Source: BPGX01 sp037447455
Lineage (GTDB): Bacteria; Bacteroidota; Bacteroidia; B-17B0; Aurantibacillaceae
DNA: 64,000 nt
Direction: 5' to 3'
Assembly: GCA_037447455.1 (NCBI GenBank)
Contig: JBBIGQ010000006.1
Location: 1-64,000, forward strand
The position numbers and the translations under genes were made by a program. Positions 45,268 through 55,700 of the stretch are shown here, one piece after another. Below the pieces are notes generated by a model. That model searched no databases. It saw only the letters and a list, made by a program, of their open reading frames with translations, and was not told the DNA's origin. Position 1 is the stretch's first letter. Each line of letters begins with the position of its first letter.

Positions 45268-46857
45268 ATGGTGAACTGGTTATCTGAAATTCAGAGAAGA
45301 CGCACATTTGCTATTATTGCTCACCCCGATGCCGGAAAAACAACTTTGACAGAAAAGTTATTGCTCTTTGGTGGTGCTATTCAAATTGCAGGTGCTGTAA
45401 AATCTAATAAAATCAACAAAACAACTACATCTGATTTTATGGAAATTGAAAAACAAAGAGGTATTTCGGTTTCCACTTCAGTAATGGCTTTTGAATACAA
45501 AGGTTATAAAGTTAATATCCTTGATACTCCCGGCCACGAAGATTTTGCAGAAGATACTTACAGGACACTTACGGCTGTTGATAGCGTAATACTTGTAATA
45601 GATTGTGTGAAGGGTGTGGAAAGTCAAACACGAAAATTGCTGGAAGTATGTAGAATGCGCAATACGCCGGTAATTGTGTTTATTAATAAATTAGACAGAG
45701 AAGGAAGAGATCCTTTTGATTTATTGGACGAAATTGAAAAGGAATTAAAAATTAAGGTATTCCCGATGACCTGGCCTATTGGGATAGGTAAATTATTTAA
45801 AGGCGTTTATCATTTGCAGGAAAGAAGATTAAATTTATTTAATAGTGAAAATAAGTTTGTAAAGACAGATAATTATGTTTCAATAACGAATATTCATGCA
45901 AAAGAGTTAAATGAAAATATCGGAGAAAATTTTGCAAATAAATTGCGTGAAGATGTGGAGATTATTCAAGGCGTTTATGATGTGTTTGAAAAAGAAGAAT
46001 ACTTAAAAGGTAATTTAAGTCCAGTATTTTTTGGTAGTGCAGTCAATAACTTTGGTATACAAGAGTTGTTGGACACATTTGTAGAAATTGCACCTGCACC
46101 CAAAGGTAGAGAAAGTAATGAAAAATGGATTCCATCGGATTATCCAAAATTTACAGGTTTTGTTTTTAAGATTCATGCGAATTTAGATCCGAAGCATAGA
46201 GATAGAATAGCGTTTTTAAGAATAGTATCTGGTAAATTTGAACGAAATAAAAATTACTATCATGTTCGCCAGGATAAGTGGCTTAAGTTTAGCAACCCAA
46301 CGGCTTTTATGGCACAACAAAAAAATGTCATTGATGAATCACATCCGGGAGATGTGATTGGATTATATGATTCTGGAAATTTTAAGATTGGAGATACATT
46401 GACAGAAGGAGATAAACTACAATTCAAGGGTATTCCGGCTTTTTCACCAGAGATTTTCAAATATGTAGTGAATAAAGATCCGATGAAGACCAAACAACTT
46501 CAAAAAGGACTTGAACAATTAACTGAAGAAGGTGTAGCACAATTGTTTTACAAGAAAACGGATAATAGAAAAATTGTGGGGACTGTGGGGCAATTGCAAT
46601 TTGAAGTATTACAACATCGTTTGGCACATGAGTATTCGGCAAAATGTGATTTTGATAGTTTGCCTATTTACAAAGCATTGTGGCTTTCATCAAAAGATGA
46701 AAAAAAATTACACGAATTTCTTCAGGAACGTTCACTATACATTGCTTACGACAAAAGTGATCGTCCGGTATTTCTGGTGGAGTCAGCATGGTTATTACAA
46801 ATGGCACAAGAGAAATATCCGGAAATTCAATTTAATGCCATTGATGAGTTTGAGTAA
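45268..46857 (+). CDS. prfC: Peptide chain release factor 3
   Basis: RF3 is a translational GTPase that recycles RF1 and RF2 from the ribosome after peptide release. The 529-residue product has all G motifs: HPDAGKTTLTEK (G1), KQRGISVSTSV (G2), DTPGHEDF (G3), NKLDREGRD (G4), and a SxA/GSA loop (FFGSAVNNFG). An EF-G-like domain II (TGFVFKIHANLDPKHRDRIAFLRI) follows. The length is normal for RF3. Confidence 0.96.
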   Translation: MVNWLSEIQRRRTFAIIAHPDAGKTTLTEKLLLFGGAIQIAGAVKSNKINKTTTSDFMEIEKQRGISVSTSVMAFEYKGYKVNILDTPGHEDFAEDTYRTLTAVDSVILVIDCVKGVESQTRKLLEVCRMRNTPVIVFINKLDREGRDPFDLLDEIEKELKIKVFPMTWPIGIGKLFKGVYHLQERRLNLFNSENKFVKTDNYVSITNIHAKELNENIGENFANKLREDVEIIQGVYDVFEKEEYLKGNLSPVFFGSAVNNFGIQELLDTFVEIAPAPKGRESNEKWIPSDYPKFTGFVFKIHANLDPKHRDRIAFLRIVSGKFERNKNYYHVRQDKWLKFSNPTAFMAQQKNVIDESHPGDVIGLYDSGNFKIGDTLTEGDKLQFKGIPAFSPEIFKYVVNKDPMKTKQLQKGLEQLTEEGVAQLFYKKTDNRKIVGTVGQLQFEVLQHRLAHEYSAKCDFDSLPIYKALWLSSKDEKKLHEFLQERSLYIAYDKSDRPVFLVESAWLLQMAQEKYPEIQFNAIDEFE

Positions 46858-46896
46858 TCAACAATTTGATTGTGAGATATTTGAAGTGTTAGGTGA

Positions 46897-48711
46897 TTAA
46901 GTGGTAGGTTTAATTTTTTTCCTTCTTCTTTTCCACTTATTATATCCCCATATACCGACAACTAATGCAATAATCGGGACTTTCAAAGAAACTAATCCAT
47001 TGTGGCCAACATAACATAAAAATCTTTCCCATCTATATTTGCCATCTTTCGAGTTTTTGAATAAAGAAGTAATAAAAGATTTCCCACTAATTGGGTTATT
47101 GTCTTCATATTTAACGCTTAACCAGATGAAAAATGGTTCACCTACAATATGATCAAATGGCACAAATCCCCAGCTTCTGGAATCAGCACTATTATGACGA
47201 TTATCTCCCATCATCCAGAAATAATCTTGTTTAAAAGTATAGGTTTCAATGGGTTTACCATCATAAAATACTGTACCGTTTTTTATCTCAACTTGATGTG
47301 TTTTACCAAAATCATCATACGTATCCATAATTTTTCTGTATAAAATAAAATTAGTACTATCCATTTTAATAGTCATGCCTTTATGAGGAATAACAAGCGG
47401 ACCAAAATTATCATTATTCCATGGAAACTTTTCATGATGAGGAAAAATAGTCATATCTTTTTGTCCTTTTGGATCTATTTTTCGTTCTACTGAAAGAACA
47501 CCATCCATTTGCTTTACTTTTTCTGCCGTATATTTAGGCATCGTAAGTAAGTACACACAAGTATCTTTTCGGGTTTGTATTAAATCACCTTCTCCAACAT
47601 AAATGTCTAACGCATCTAAAAGTTGAAAGTTACTCAGCACAATTCTTCCATTTCTTTCCATTCGTTCTCCAAACAACGCCCCTTTGGTAGTTACATAATA
47701 TTTAAATTGAGCATGTTCGGGGGTGGGTTGTTTTTTCCCATTGATGTAAATGATACCATTCCGAATTTCAAAAGTATCGCCGGCTATGGTTACACAGCGT
47801 TTTACATAATGTTCTCTTTTATCTACAGGCCTTGCCACAATTTTTCCAAAAGTTTTTTCATTCAAAGGATTTATGTTGTTAGGTTGGTGTACATATTCCC
47901 AAGCCATTCGGTGATAAGCATCATCAGAGGCCAACGTCTTGCCGGCTTGTATGTCTTCGTTTTTCATCATCATGGCAATTAATCGTACGGCTTGATAATA
48001 ACTGATGTCCTGCATGTTTTGAATCACAGTATCTCCGTCCGGATAGTTGAATACCACAATTTCATTACGTTCTACTTTTCCGCCAATGGGTATTCTCATA
48101 TAAGGTAATTTTACCCAATTGACATAAGCAGGAATAGAATTGGTGCCAATTAATGTATGGTGTGAAAATGGAAATGCTATCACAGTTTGTGGAATACGCG
48201 GACCATATGCTAGTTTATTGACAAACAAAAAATCACCTACTAATAATGTTTTTTCAAGAGAAGAAGTTGGAATGGTAAATGCTTCAATAAAAAACGTGCG
48301 AATAATAGAAGCTGCAATGGTTGCAAATACAATAGGATCTACCCATTCCTTGACAAATTTAGAAGGTTCTGGTGTGTACTTCTCTAATCCGACAAATTTT
48401 ATATTTTTATCAAAAATAAGAGAGATGAAAAACAAAGGCGGTAATAAAGATGCTAATAATAATTCAGAAGTTTTTGTTTTATCCAAAGCACGGGCAGTAT
48501 TAAAACCATAAACCCCCCACATGATTAAATTTACACCGGGCACTATCATAATCAATGACCACCACCATGGTTTTTTAAGAGCTTGAGCTAATTTATAAAA
48601 ATTATGTATAGGAATAAGCGCATTCCATACGGGAATTTGAAGTACTTTAAAGATTTTTGCAATACCAAAAAAGGAAAAAAAAGTGAGAACTAGAAATATG
48701 ACATTGCCCAT
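46897..48711 (-). CDS. lepB: Signal peptidase I, long form
   Basis: The enzyme cleaves signal peptides at the outer face of the cytoplasmic membrane. The 604-residue product is much longer than proteobacterial LepB (about 320). It has an extra N-terminal multi-helix region (about 1-100, DUF5684-like) before the membrane helix, the catalytic Ser in IPTSSLEKTLL (about Ser151), and the general base Lys in YVKRCVTIAGD (about 304). A large insert lies between the boxes, then MMGDNRHNSADSRSWGFVP, and finally a C-terminal membrane helix with a basic end (KWKRRRKK). The active-site dyad is complete. Bacteroidota LepB proteins often carry such inserts. Confidence 0.93.
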   Translation of the reverse strand: MGNVIFLVLTFFSFFGIAKIFKVLQIPVWNALIPIHNFYKLAQALKKPWWWSLIMIVPGVNLIMWGVYGFNTARALDKTKTSELLLASLLPPLFFISLIFDKNIKFVGLEKYTPEPSKFVKEWVDPIVFATIAASIIRTFFIEAFTIPTSSLEKTLLVGDFLFVNKLAYGPRIPQTVIAFPFSHHTLIGTNSIPAYVNWVKLPYMRIPIGGKVERNEIVVFNYPDGDTVIQNMQDISYYQAVRLIAMMMKNEDIQAGKTLASDDAYHRMAWEYVHQPNNINPLNEKTFGKIVARPVDKREHYVKRCVTIAGDTFEIRNGIIYINGKKQPTPEHAQFKYYVTTKGALFGERMERNGRIVLSNFQLLDALDIYVGEGDLIQTRKDTCVYLLTMPKYTAEKVKQMDGVLSVERKIDPKGQKDMTIFPHHEKFPWNNDNFGPLVIPHKGMTIKMDSTNFILYRKIMDTYDDFGKTHQVEIKNGTVFYDGKPIETYTFKQDYFWMMGDNRHNSADSRSWGFVPFDHIVGEPFFIWLSVKYEDNNPISGKSFITSLFKNSKDGKYRWERFLCYVGHNGLVSLKVPIIALVVGIWGYNKWKRRRKKIKPTT

Positions 48712-48831
48712 TTTGACGTTTTTTGAATTGGCAAAAATGTATAAAATATCTTTTGTTCAATAATTTTTTTATTTTTTTAAACCTTTTCCTTTATTTTGCA
48801 TCAAAAGAATGAAAACTCAAAAAATAAACTT

Positions 48832-49806
48832 ATGAAAACAAAACACATTTTAATCAGCGCTGCAAGCTTGAGCATAATTGCTGCTCTTACCATTACATCT
48901 TGCAAGAAGAAAGATAAAAACGAAGAACAGCCAGATACCAATTATTCTTATGTAAACGACCACAATCTGGCAGAAACCCACAACAACGATGTTGGAAACA
49001 TTGGTTCGGAAGCCGGCGAAACAGGTAGTGTGAATAATTACCGACTGGAAAACGGAAATGCTGTTTACGGAATTGAATCAGCCCCTTGTGCTACAGTAAC
49101 ATTAGATTTATCTGCTAAACAATTTACGGTTGATTTTGGTCCTACTTTGTGTTTATGTAAAGACGGCAGATATCGTTCCGGAAAATTAATCTACAATTAT
49201 TCTGCTTCCACCAATGGTGCTGTTTGGCCAAGACAACCGGGTTATTCTATCACATGTACTTCTCAAAATTATCTGGTATCCAATTCTTCATCCCCTGCTG
49301 ATTCTTATACGGTAAACATTATTAACCGTACCCATACCAACACGACGCCTGTTGGATTTAATCCTTCTACTACTAATTTAACATGGACAATATCTGCAAA
49401 CATTCAAGTGATTAAACCTGCTAGTGCTGGTGGCGGCACAATCTCATGGAATAGTAACAGAACAATAGAATTGATGAACACTAATGATACAACAGTATAT
49501 GATCCATCTGGTAACGTGCCGATTGCATGGAATAAAGTAAAACTCAAAATCAATGGATCTACAAACGGTACAACTGCCAACGGCGTATCATACTCTTCTA
49601 CATCAAGTAATTTGTTATGGGACACACAATGTACTCCTGATCCATTAAGACCTTTCCGCCATCCCTTTACATCTGGTACTATTACCTTTACGCCATCTGG
49701 TAAGCCCGCAAGAGTGATTGATTTTAGTTATGGTGGCGGTTGTGATTTTCTGGCACAAGTATGTATTCCTGCATACAACTTCTGTGCAAATATCACTTTA
49801 CCATAA
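48832..49806 (+). CDS. Lipoprotein of unknown function
   Basis: The 324-residue product starts at ATG 48832. It has a lipoprotein signal (ILISAASLSIIAALTITSC) and a Lys/Glu/Asp-rich post-Cys segment, then a beta-rich domain with four Cys in positions suggesting disulfides (SAPCATVT, TLCLCKDG, GGGCDFLAQVC). Asn/Ser/Thr are abundant. I do not recognise a family. A terminator hairpin follows directly, and the ECF sigma gene begins 54 bases after the stop. Confidence 0.75.
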   Translation: MKTKHILISAASLSIIAALTITSCKKKDKNEEQPDTNYSYVNDHNLAETHNNDVGNIGSEAGETGSVNNYRLENGNAVYGIESAPCATVTLDLSAKQFTVDFGPTLCLCKDGRYRSGKLIYNYSASTNGAVWPRQPGYSITCTSQNYLVSNSSSPADSYTVNIINRTHTNTTPVGFNPSTTNLTWTISANIQVIKPASAGGGTISWNSNRTIELMNTNDTTVYDPSGNVPIAWNKVKLKINGSTNGTTANGVSYSSTSSNLLWDTQCTPDPLRPFRHPFTSGTITFTPSGKPARVIDFSYGGGCDFLAQVCIPAYNFCANITLP

Positions 49807-49827
49807 TTTTTATTACGTTGTGAAATC

Positions 49828-49854
49828 AAAGGGGACAACGCTATGTCCCCTTTT
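49828..49854 (+). terminator. Terminator after the lipoprotein gene
   Basis: A perfect 10-base-pair stem AAAGGGGACA/TGTCCCCTTT (49828-49837 and 49844-49853) with a six-base loop and a short T-run. An ATG at 49843 within the hairpin is not a gene start. Confidence 0.85.
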
Positions 49855-49860
49855 ATATTT

Positions 49861-50420
49861 ATGACCACCTCTGAAATAGATAAAAGGATATTAGAATTTA
49901 TTGCACAATCTGACAAACAAAATCAGGCCTTAAAATTATTGATTGACTCCTATCAAAAAAGATTGTACTGGCAAATACGAAGAATAGTCATTCATCACGA
50001 AGATGCAGATGATGCCTTGCAAAACACATTCATCAAAGCATGGCAAGGATTGAAGAATTTCAATCAAAACAGCAGTTATTCACATGGCTTTATAGAATCG
50101 CTACCAATGAAGCATTGCAGATATTGAGAAAAAAAGCCCAACAAAATCATATACCTTATGAAAATGTTGCTCAACACTTAAACAATTCTCTGATGAGTGA
50201 TCCATACTTTAAGGGCGATGAAATTCAAAAAAAATTACAACAAGCCATTTTATCTTTACCTGAAAAACAACGATTGGTATTTAATATGCGTTATTATGAT
50301 GAATTGAGTTATGAAGAAATAGCGGAGATATTGGAAACCTCTGTAGGAGCACTTAAAGCATCTTATCATCATGCCGTTAAAAGAATTGAAGAGTATTTAT
50401 TAAACCAAATTGAAAATTAA
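49861..50420 (+). pseudogene. ECF-type RNA polymerase sigma factor, one frameshift
   Basis: The N-terminal frame gives region 2: LLIDSYQKRLYWQIRRIVIHHEDADDALQNTFIKAWQGL, the pattern of ECF sigma factors. The frame breaks near 50063 (AACAGCAGTTATTC). The rest continues in another frame with LFTWLYRIATNEALQ and a region 4 helix-turn-helix (ILSLPEKQRLVFNMRYYDELSYEEIAEIL ... ALKASYHHAVKRI). One missing base, as in an A-run, would restore a normal 186-residue protein. It is first in a run with an anti-sigma-like membrane protein and two envelope proteins, so it should control an envelope response. Confidence 0.87.
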
Positions 50421-50437
50421 ACATCTAACTAACAGAT

Positions 50438-51010
50438 ATGATTGAAAACAAAAACATAGTTGACAAACCAGAGTTCAAGTCCAATCCATTTGATGTGCCA
50501 GAAGATTATTTTGAATCCAACAAATTAAAATTACTGGAAAAACTTTCTTCTAATCATTCTATAGCATTCCAAGTCCCAGAAGATTATTTTGAAACCAATG
50601 CTTTGAAATTAAAAGAGAAAATTTTATCAGATAATCAAAACACTTTTGATATTCCGCAAGATTATTTTGAACAAAGTAAACAAAATATCATTAAAAAAAT
50701 CAATACTACTGCTTATTCAAAAAGAAAAATTATTCGTTTGGCAGTATATTTCTCTGCTGCGGCTGCCTTGCTGATTGCAGTGTGGGGCACATGGCTATAT
50801 CTACAAGTATCCGAAAACGCACCAACTCCGATTAAACCTTGCCAAACCATTGCCTGTCTTACTAAAAAAGATATTTTATCAAAAGAGCAAATATTGGACG
50901 ATGAATTATTAGAAGAAAGTATTTCAGATGAATCGCTTGAAAAATATCTTGAAACTTCTAAACCTTCTCCCAAAGATACCAATACGAATGCCTTACATGA
51001 GTCGTTTTAA
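50438..51010 (+). CDS. Anti-sigma-like membrane protein with three short repeats
   Basis: The 190-residue product has three copies of a motif of about 30 residues in its cytoplasmic N-terminal half: FDVPEDYFESNKLKL, FQVPEDYFETNALKL, FDIPQDYFEQSKQNI. One membrane helix (about 104-124) and an acidic, Ser-rich periplasmic tail follow. It lies 17 bases after the ECF sigma gene and overlaps the next gene by 14 bases. The layout of sigma factor followed by one-helix protein is that of a sigma/anti-sigma pair; the repeats could be sigma-contacting units. No known anti-sigma domain (RskA or ASD) is evident. Confidence 0.7.
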   Translation: MIENKNIVDKPEFKSNPFDVPEDYFESNKLKLLEKLSSNHSIAFQVPEDYFETNALKLKEKILSDNQNTFDIPQDYFEQSKQNIIKKINTTAYSKRKIIRLAVYFSAAAALLIAVWGTWLYLQVSENAPTPIKPCQTIACLTKKDILSKEQILDDELLEESISDESLEKYLETSKPSPKDTNTNALHESF

Positions 51011-51413
51011 TCTACATAATATTGTAATATTTATTTTTGTCTTGGTCTTGAAAAGTATTTCTCAAAATCCTAAAGTAGATCAAGCAAGAGCCAATTTTAT
51101 TGCGCAAAAATTACAATTGACAGAAGCCAAAAGTCAAAAATTTTGGCCATTATACAATGAATACATTGATAAAATCAAATACATTCGTAAAGAACGAAAA
51201 AAACTTTTTATACAATATCAATATTCTCTAAATCCAGCAGAGGCAGAAGAATTTACAAAAAAGTATATTCAATTTGAAAGCGCAGAAACACAAATAAAAC
51301 AGGAATATGTTCAAAAATTCAAACAGGTGATAGGCATTGTCAAAACAGCATATTTTATCAAAGCAGAAGAAGAGTTTAGATTAGAATTAGTGAAAATCCT
51401 CAAATCGGATTAG
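50997..51413 (+). CDS. Small exported protein of Spy/CpxP-like pattern
   Basis: The 138-residue product starts at ATG 50997, which overlaps the end of the previous gene. It has a signal peptide (IVIFIFVLVLKSIS) followed by an almost all-helical, charged domain: FIAQKLQLTEAKSQKFWPLYNEYIDKIK. The LT-x-x-x-x-x-FWPLYNEY segment is common in small Bacteroidota periplasmic proteins that resemble Spy/CpxP. Its position in a sigma/anti-sigma cluster suggests an envelope-stress sensor or chaperone; that is inference. Confidence 0.65.
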   Translation: MSRFNLHNIVIFIFVLVLKSISQNPKVDQARANFIAQKLQLTEAKSQKFWPLYNEYIDKIKYIRKERKKLFIQYQYSLNPAEAEEFTKKYIQFESAETQIKQEYVQKFKQVIGIVKTAYFIKAEEEFRLELVKILKSD

Positions 51414-52577
51414 ATGAATGTCTGGCAAAAGAATAAATACTGGCTAATGCTCTTCCTGTGTAACTACTTAGTTGCACAAAACGATTCTTTAAAGATGAAG
51501 TTGCCTAAACATTATTTTAATACCATTTTAGTTTTAGATTATTATCAAAAGCCAAGAGTAGATTTGCCACTAATAGATTATGTGCATCAGAAATTAAAAT
51601 CCTATCAGATTCAGCAAACAACATTTGCATGCAGCATTCCAGTATGGACAAAAGAGATTATCCAATCCGATTCAAGTTGGGCAAATTTTAATTTATTACT
51701 CACCGGTTATTTTCTGTCATACAATCCTAATTTTTCTGGATTATTTGAAAGGCACATTTTGAAGAAAAGTGGAGTAGGTATTCGTATGATATACAACAAT
51801 GGTAAGAAGTCCATTTTTTTCGCAGATTTCTCACCATTTTCTACGTTTGATAAAAATGATAGAATGCATACCAGAGTATTGAGAATGGCCAGTTTATTGT
51901 TGTGGAGTTATAGTCCTTCAAACAAATTCAATTTGCGATTAGGACTTACAAAGTCATTTATGTGGGGCAATCGGTATTATTTGCTATTCGTAGGCATTAG
52001 AGTGGGGCAGTTGAACAAAGTCAATTTTAGTTTTCAGTTCCCAAGAATTATGAGTTTAAATATTCCGATAAAAAATTATTTTCAAATTTCACTATTTACA
52101 AAACCACAAGGAGGATTGTTTAGCATCAGTAATAAAGATACTATTTATCCAGCATTTTTGAATGAAAACAAAGTAGTGTATTTAGGTAGATACGAGTTTT
52201 TAAGCGGTTTAAGAATAGATGTAAAAATTGGAAAACATTTTAATTTTTATATTGCAGGAGGCAGCACAATTAATAATTTTTTAGCGATGTATTCTTTGCA
52301 ATTTAATAGAAACAGACAATTTGAATATCGTCCATTTTTCAGGAATGAACAAGGAAAAACACCGTTTATAAATTTTGGATTAACTCTTTATTTAGGTAAA
52401 ACAAAAAGTTATTACAACAGATATTCTATTGATGAAATGAAACACTTGAATAATGAGATGGGAGTGGGAGATAATAATACACAAGTGTATCAACCAACGG
52501 ATAATTTTAAGAGAAAAGAAACATTTAAGGTAGATAATACTGAAGTAAGCGATTTAATCAATAGTTTTGATTATTAA
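51414..52577 (+). CDS. Probable outer-membrane beta-barrel protein, function unknown
   Basis: The 387-residue product starts at the ATG directly following the previous stop codon. It has a short signal-like segment (YWLMLFLCNYLVAQND). The body has alternating aromatic/polar strands typical of a barrel: GVGIRMIYNNGKKSIFFADF, NRYYLLFVGIRVGQ, NFSFQFPRI, GLTLYLGKT. The spacing resembles DUF6268-type barrels, but I am not sure. It is the last gene of the ECF cluster and is followed by a strong terminator. Confidence 0.6.
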   Translation: MNVWQKNKYWLMLFLCNYLVAQNDSLKMKLPKHYFNTILVLDYYQKPRVDLPLIDYVHQKLKSYQIQQTTFACSIPVWTKEIIQSDSSWANFNLLLTGYFLSYNPNFSGLFERHILKKSGVGIRMIYNNGKKSIFFADFSPFSTFDKNDRMHTRVLRMASLLLWSYSPSNKFNLRLGLTKSFMWGNRYYLLFVGIRVGQLNKVNFSFQFPRIMSLNIPIKNYFQISLFTKPQGGLFSISNKDTIYPAFLNENKVVYLGRYEFLSGLRIDVKIGKHFNFYIAGGSTINNFLAMYSLQFNRNRQFEYRPFFRNEQGKTPFINFGLTLYLGKTKSYYNRYSIDEMKHLNNEMGVGDNNTQVYQPTDNFKRKETFKVDNTEVSDLINSFDY

Positions 52578-52660
52578 GAGGTTAGTTTTTTATTGGGATA
52601 TAAAATAAACTCTACGGAAACCAATTTCAATAGAGGGTTTATTTGAACTTATATTAAAAA

Positions 52661-52691
52661 ATTAAGCCCCTTCCTTAGGAAGGGGCTTAAT
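52661..52691. terminator. Bidirectional terminator between the ECF cluster and rpoC
   Basis: A perfect 14-base-pair stem ATTAAGCCCCTTCC/GGAAGGGGCTTAAT with a three-base loop (TTA). It serves two convergent transcripts. Confidence 0.9.
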
Positions 52692-52716
52692 AAGGTGCGT
52701 TATGAATTATTTTACT

Positions 52717-55700
52717 TTACTTTACTCTTTCTTCTTCTTCTACTTCTTGTTTACTAGCCATTAATTGCTCGTACTCTTCCAGAGAACCAACTACCAGTTT
52801 GTCATATTTTCTTAGTCCTGTTCCGGCAGGTATTAAATGTCCCACTATCACATTTTCTTTCAATCCTAACAAGGGGTCTTCTTTACCACTTACAGCTGCT
52901 TCGTTTAATACTTTTGTTGTTTCTTGGAAAGAGGCCGCTGAAATCCAACTCATAGTTTGCAAGGATGCTTTGGTGATACCTTGTAAAATGGGTTTAGCAG
53001 TGGCGGGTTGAGCATCTCTGGCTTCTATTAGTTTCATGTCTTTTCTCTTTAATACGGAGTTAATTTCTCTTAGTTTTCTGGCGGTGATGATTTGTCCGCG
53101 TTTTACTTCGTTCGAATCGCCCGGGTCAATAACCACCTTATTTCCGTATATTCTGTCGTTTCCCATCATAAACTCAATTTTACTTACGATTTGCTGTTCC
53201 AAAAAGTTAGTGTCGCCGGGTTCTACTATTTCAACTTTACGCATCATCTGCCTTACAATCACTTCAAAGTGCTTATCATTCAATCTCTGTCCTTGTCTTC
53301 TGTACACTTCCTGAATTTCATTGACGATGTATTCTTGAACAGCAGTAGGTCCTTTGATATTGAGTATATCATTCAAACTAATTGCACCATCGCACAGAGG
53401 ATCACCAGCTCTTACATAATCATTTTCCTGTACCAGAATATGTTTCGTCAATGGTATTAAGTAGGTTCTTCTTTCACCGGTTTTTGATTCTACAATAATT
53501 TCACGACTTCCTCTTTTTACTTTTCCAAAACTTATAGAGCCATCTATTTCGCTCACTACGGCCGGGTCAGATGGGTTTCTTGCTTCGAAGAGCTCCGTTA
53601 CTCTCGGTAAACCACCTGTAATATCACCTGATTTAGCAGATACTCTCGGGATTTTCACAAGGATTTTACCGGCTTTAATTTTTTCATTATTGTTGACAAT
53701 GATATGAGCCCCCACGGGTATGTTGTAACGTTTTAATTCATTGCCAGCGGCATCCACGATTTTAATCACAGGGTTGATGGACTTATCTTTGCTATCAATG
53801 ATTACTTTGTCTCTGAATCCCGTATTTTCATCCACTTCTTCGTGATAGGTAATATTTTCAATAATGTTTTCGTATTCTACTTTTCCACTGAATTCTGCTA
53901 CTATAACGGCATTATAGGGGTCCCATTCACACAGCAATTGGTCTTTTTTTACTTTTTGTCCGTTTTTAACTCTTAAGGTAGAGCCATAAGGCACATTGCC
54001 TGTAAACAATACTAAGCCCGTATTTGGATCAACTACTCTTAATTCAGAGGAACGTCCAACAACAACGTTTATTTTTTCACCACTTTGGTCTTCGGTTTCT
54101 ACTGTTTTTACTTCATCAATTTCTACGATACCGTCGTATTTGGTACGAAGGGCGTTTTCAGCCATCACAACAGAAGCCGCACCACCGGCGTGGAAAGTAC
54201 GAAGCGTGAGCTGAGTACCGGGCTCACCAATAGATTGTGCAGCAATTACGCCTACTGCTTCACCTAACTGTACCATACGACCATTACCTAAGTTACGTCC
54301 ATAGCATTTGGCACAAACACCAATTTTTGACTCACAGGTAAGCACCGAACGAATTTCTACACTTTCAATCGGTGAGTCGGCTATTTTTTGAGCAATTGCT
54401 TCTGTGATCATTTCTCCACCTTCCATAATAAGTTCACCGGTATGAGGGTGGTAAACATTGTTAAGTGCAAAACGACCTAAAATGCGGTCATATAAACTTT
54501 CAATGATTTCATCACCTTGTTTTAAAGCCGTCATGGTAATGCCTCTTAATGTACCACAATCGTTTTCAGTAATAATGACATCTTGTGCTACGTCTACTAA
54601 TCTTCTTGTTAGGTAGCCGGCGTCAGCAGTTTTAAGTGCGGTATCGGCCAGCCCTTTACGTGCCCCGTGTGTTGAGATAAAATATTCGTGTACAGTTAAT
54701 CCCTCACGGAAGTTACTGATAATTGGGTTTTCAATAAATTCAGAGCTTGTACTTCCGGATTTTTGCGGTTTGGCCATCAATCCTCTCCATCCGCTCAACT
54801 GTTTTATCTGTTCGTTTGAACCACGAGCGCCTGAATCCAGCATCATATAGACAGGGTTAAATCCTTGTCGGTCTGTTTTTAGCGCTTCTATCACGGTCTT
54901 TGTAATTTTAACATTGGCATGTGTCCATATATCAATAATTTGATTGTATCTTTCTTTACTGGTGATAAAACCCATATTATAGTTGTTGAGCACTTCTTCC
55001 ACTTTTTTTCTGGCGTCTTCGATGATTTCTTTTTTCCTTTCAGGCGTTGTAATATCACTGAGTGTAAAGGATAAACCGCCACGAAATGCTGTCATAAAGC
55101 CCAATTCTTTTATATCATCCAAAAACTGGGCTGTTCTAGCCATGCCAACTGTTTTCAATACATTGGAAATAATATCCCGGAGTGATTTTTTAGTAAGAAG
55201 TTCGTTGATATAACCTACTTCTTTAGGCACTTTTTGATTAAAAAGAACACGACCTACTGTTGTTTCAATAAGTTTGGATACCAGTTTTCCATTTTCCAGA
55301 GCGTTATCAATGGTAAGTTTAATTTTGGCATGCAAATCCACTTTTTTTTCATTGTAAGCAATTTCTACTTCTTCCGGGCTATAAAATATTTTACCTTCTC
55401 CTTTTACGGGCTCCTCTTTAGTGCTTGTTTTTTCTTTTGTCAAATAATAGAGTCCGAGTACCATGTCTTGTGATGGAACAGCAATAGGGGTTCCATTGGA
55501 AGGGTTTAAGATATTATGAGAAGATATCATTAAAATTTGTGCTTCAATAATAGCGGCGTTGCTCAATGGGACGTGCACAGCCATTTGGTCGCCATCAAAA
55601 TCTGCATTAAAAGCGGTACAAACCAAAGGATGCAGTTGTATGGCTTTACCTTCTACTAATTTGGGTTGAAAGGCCTGAATACCCAAGCGGTGTAGGGTAG

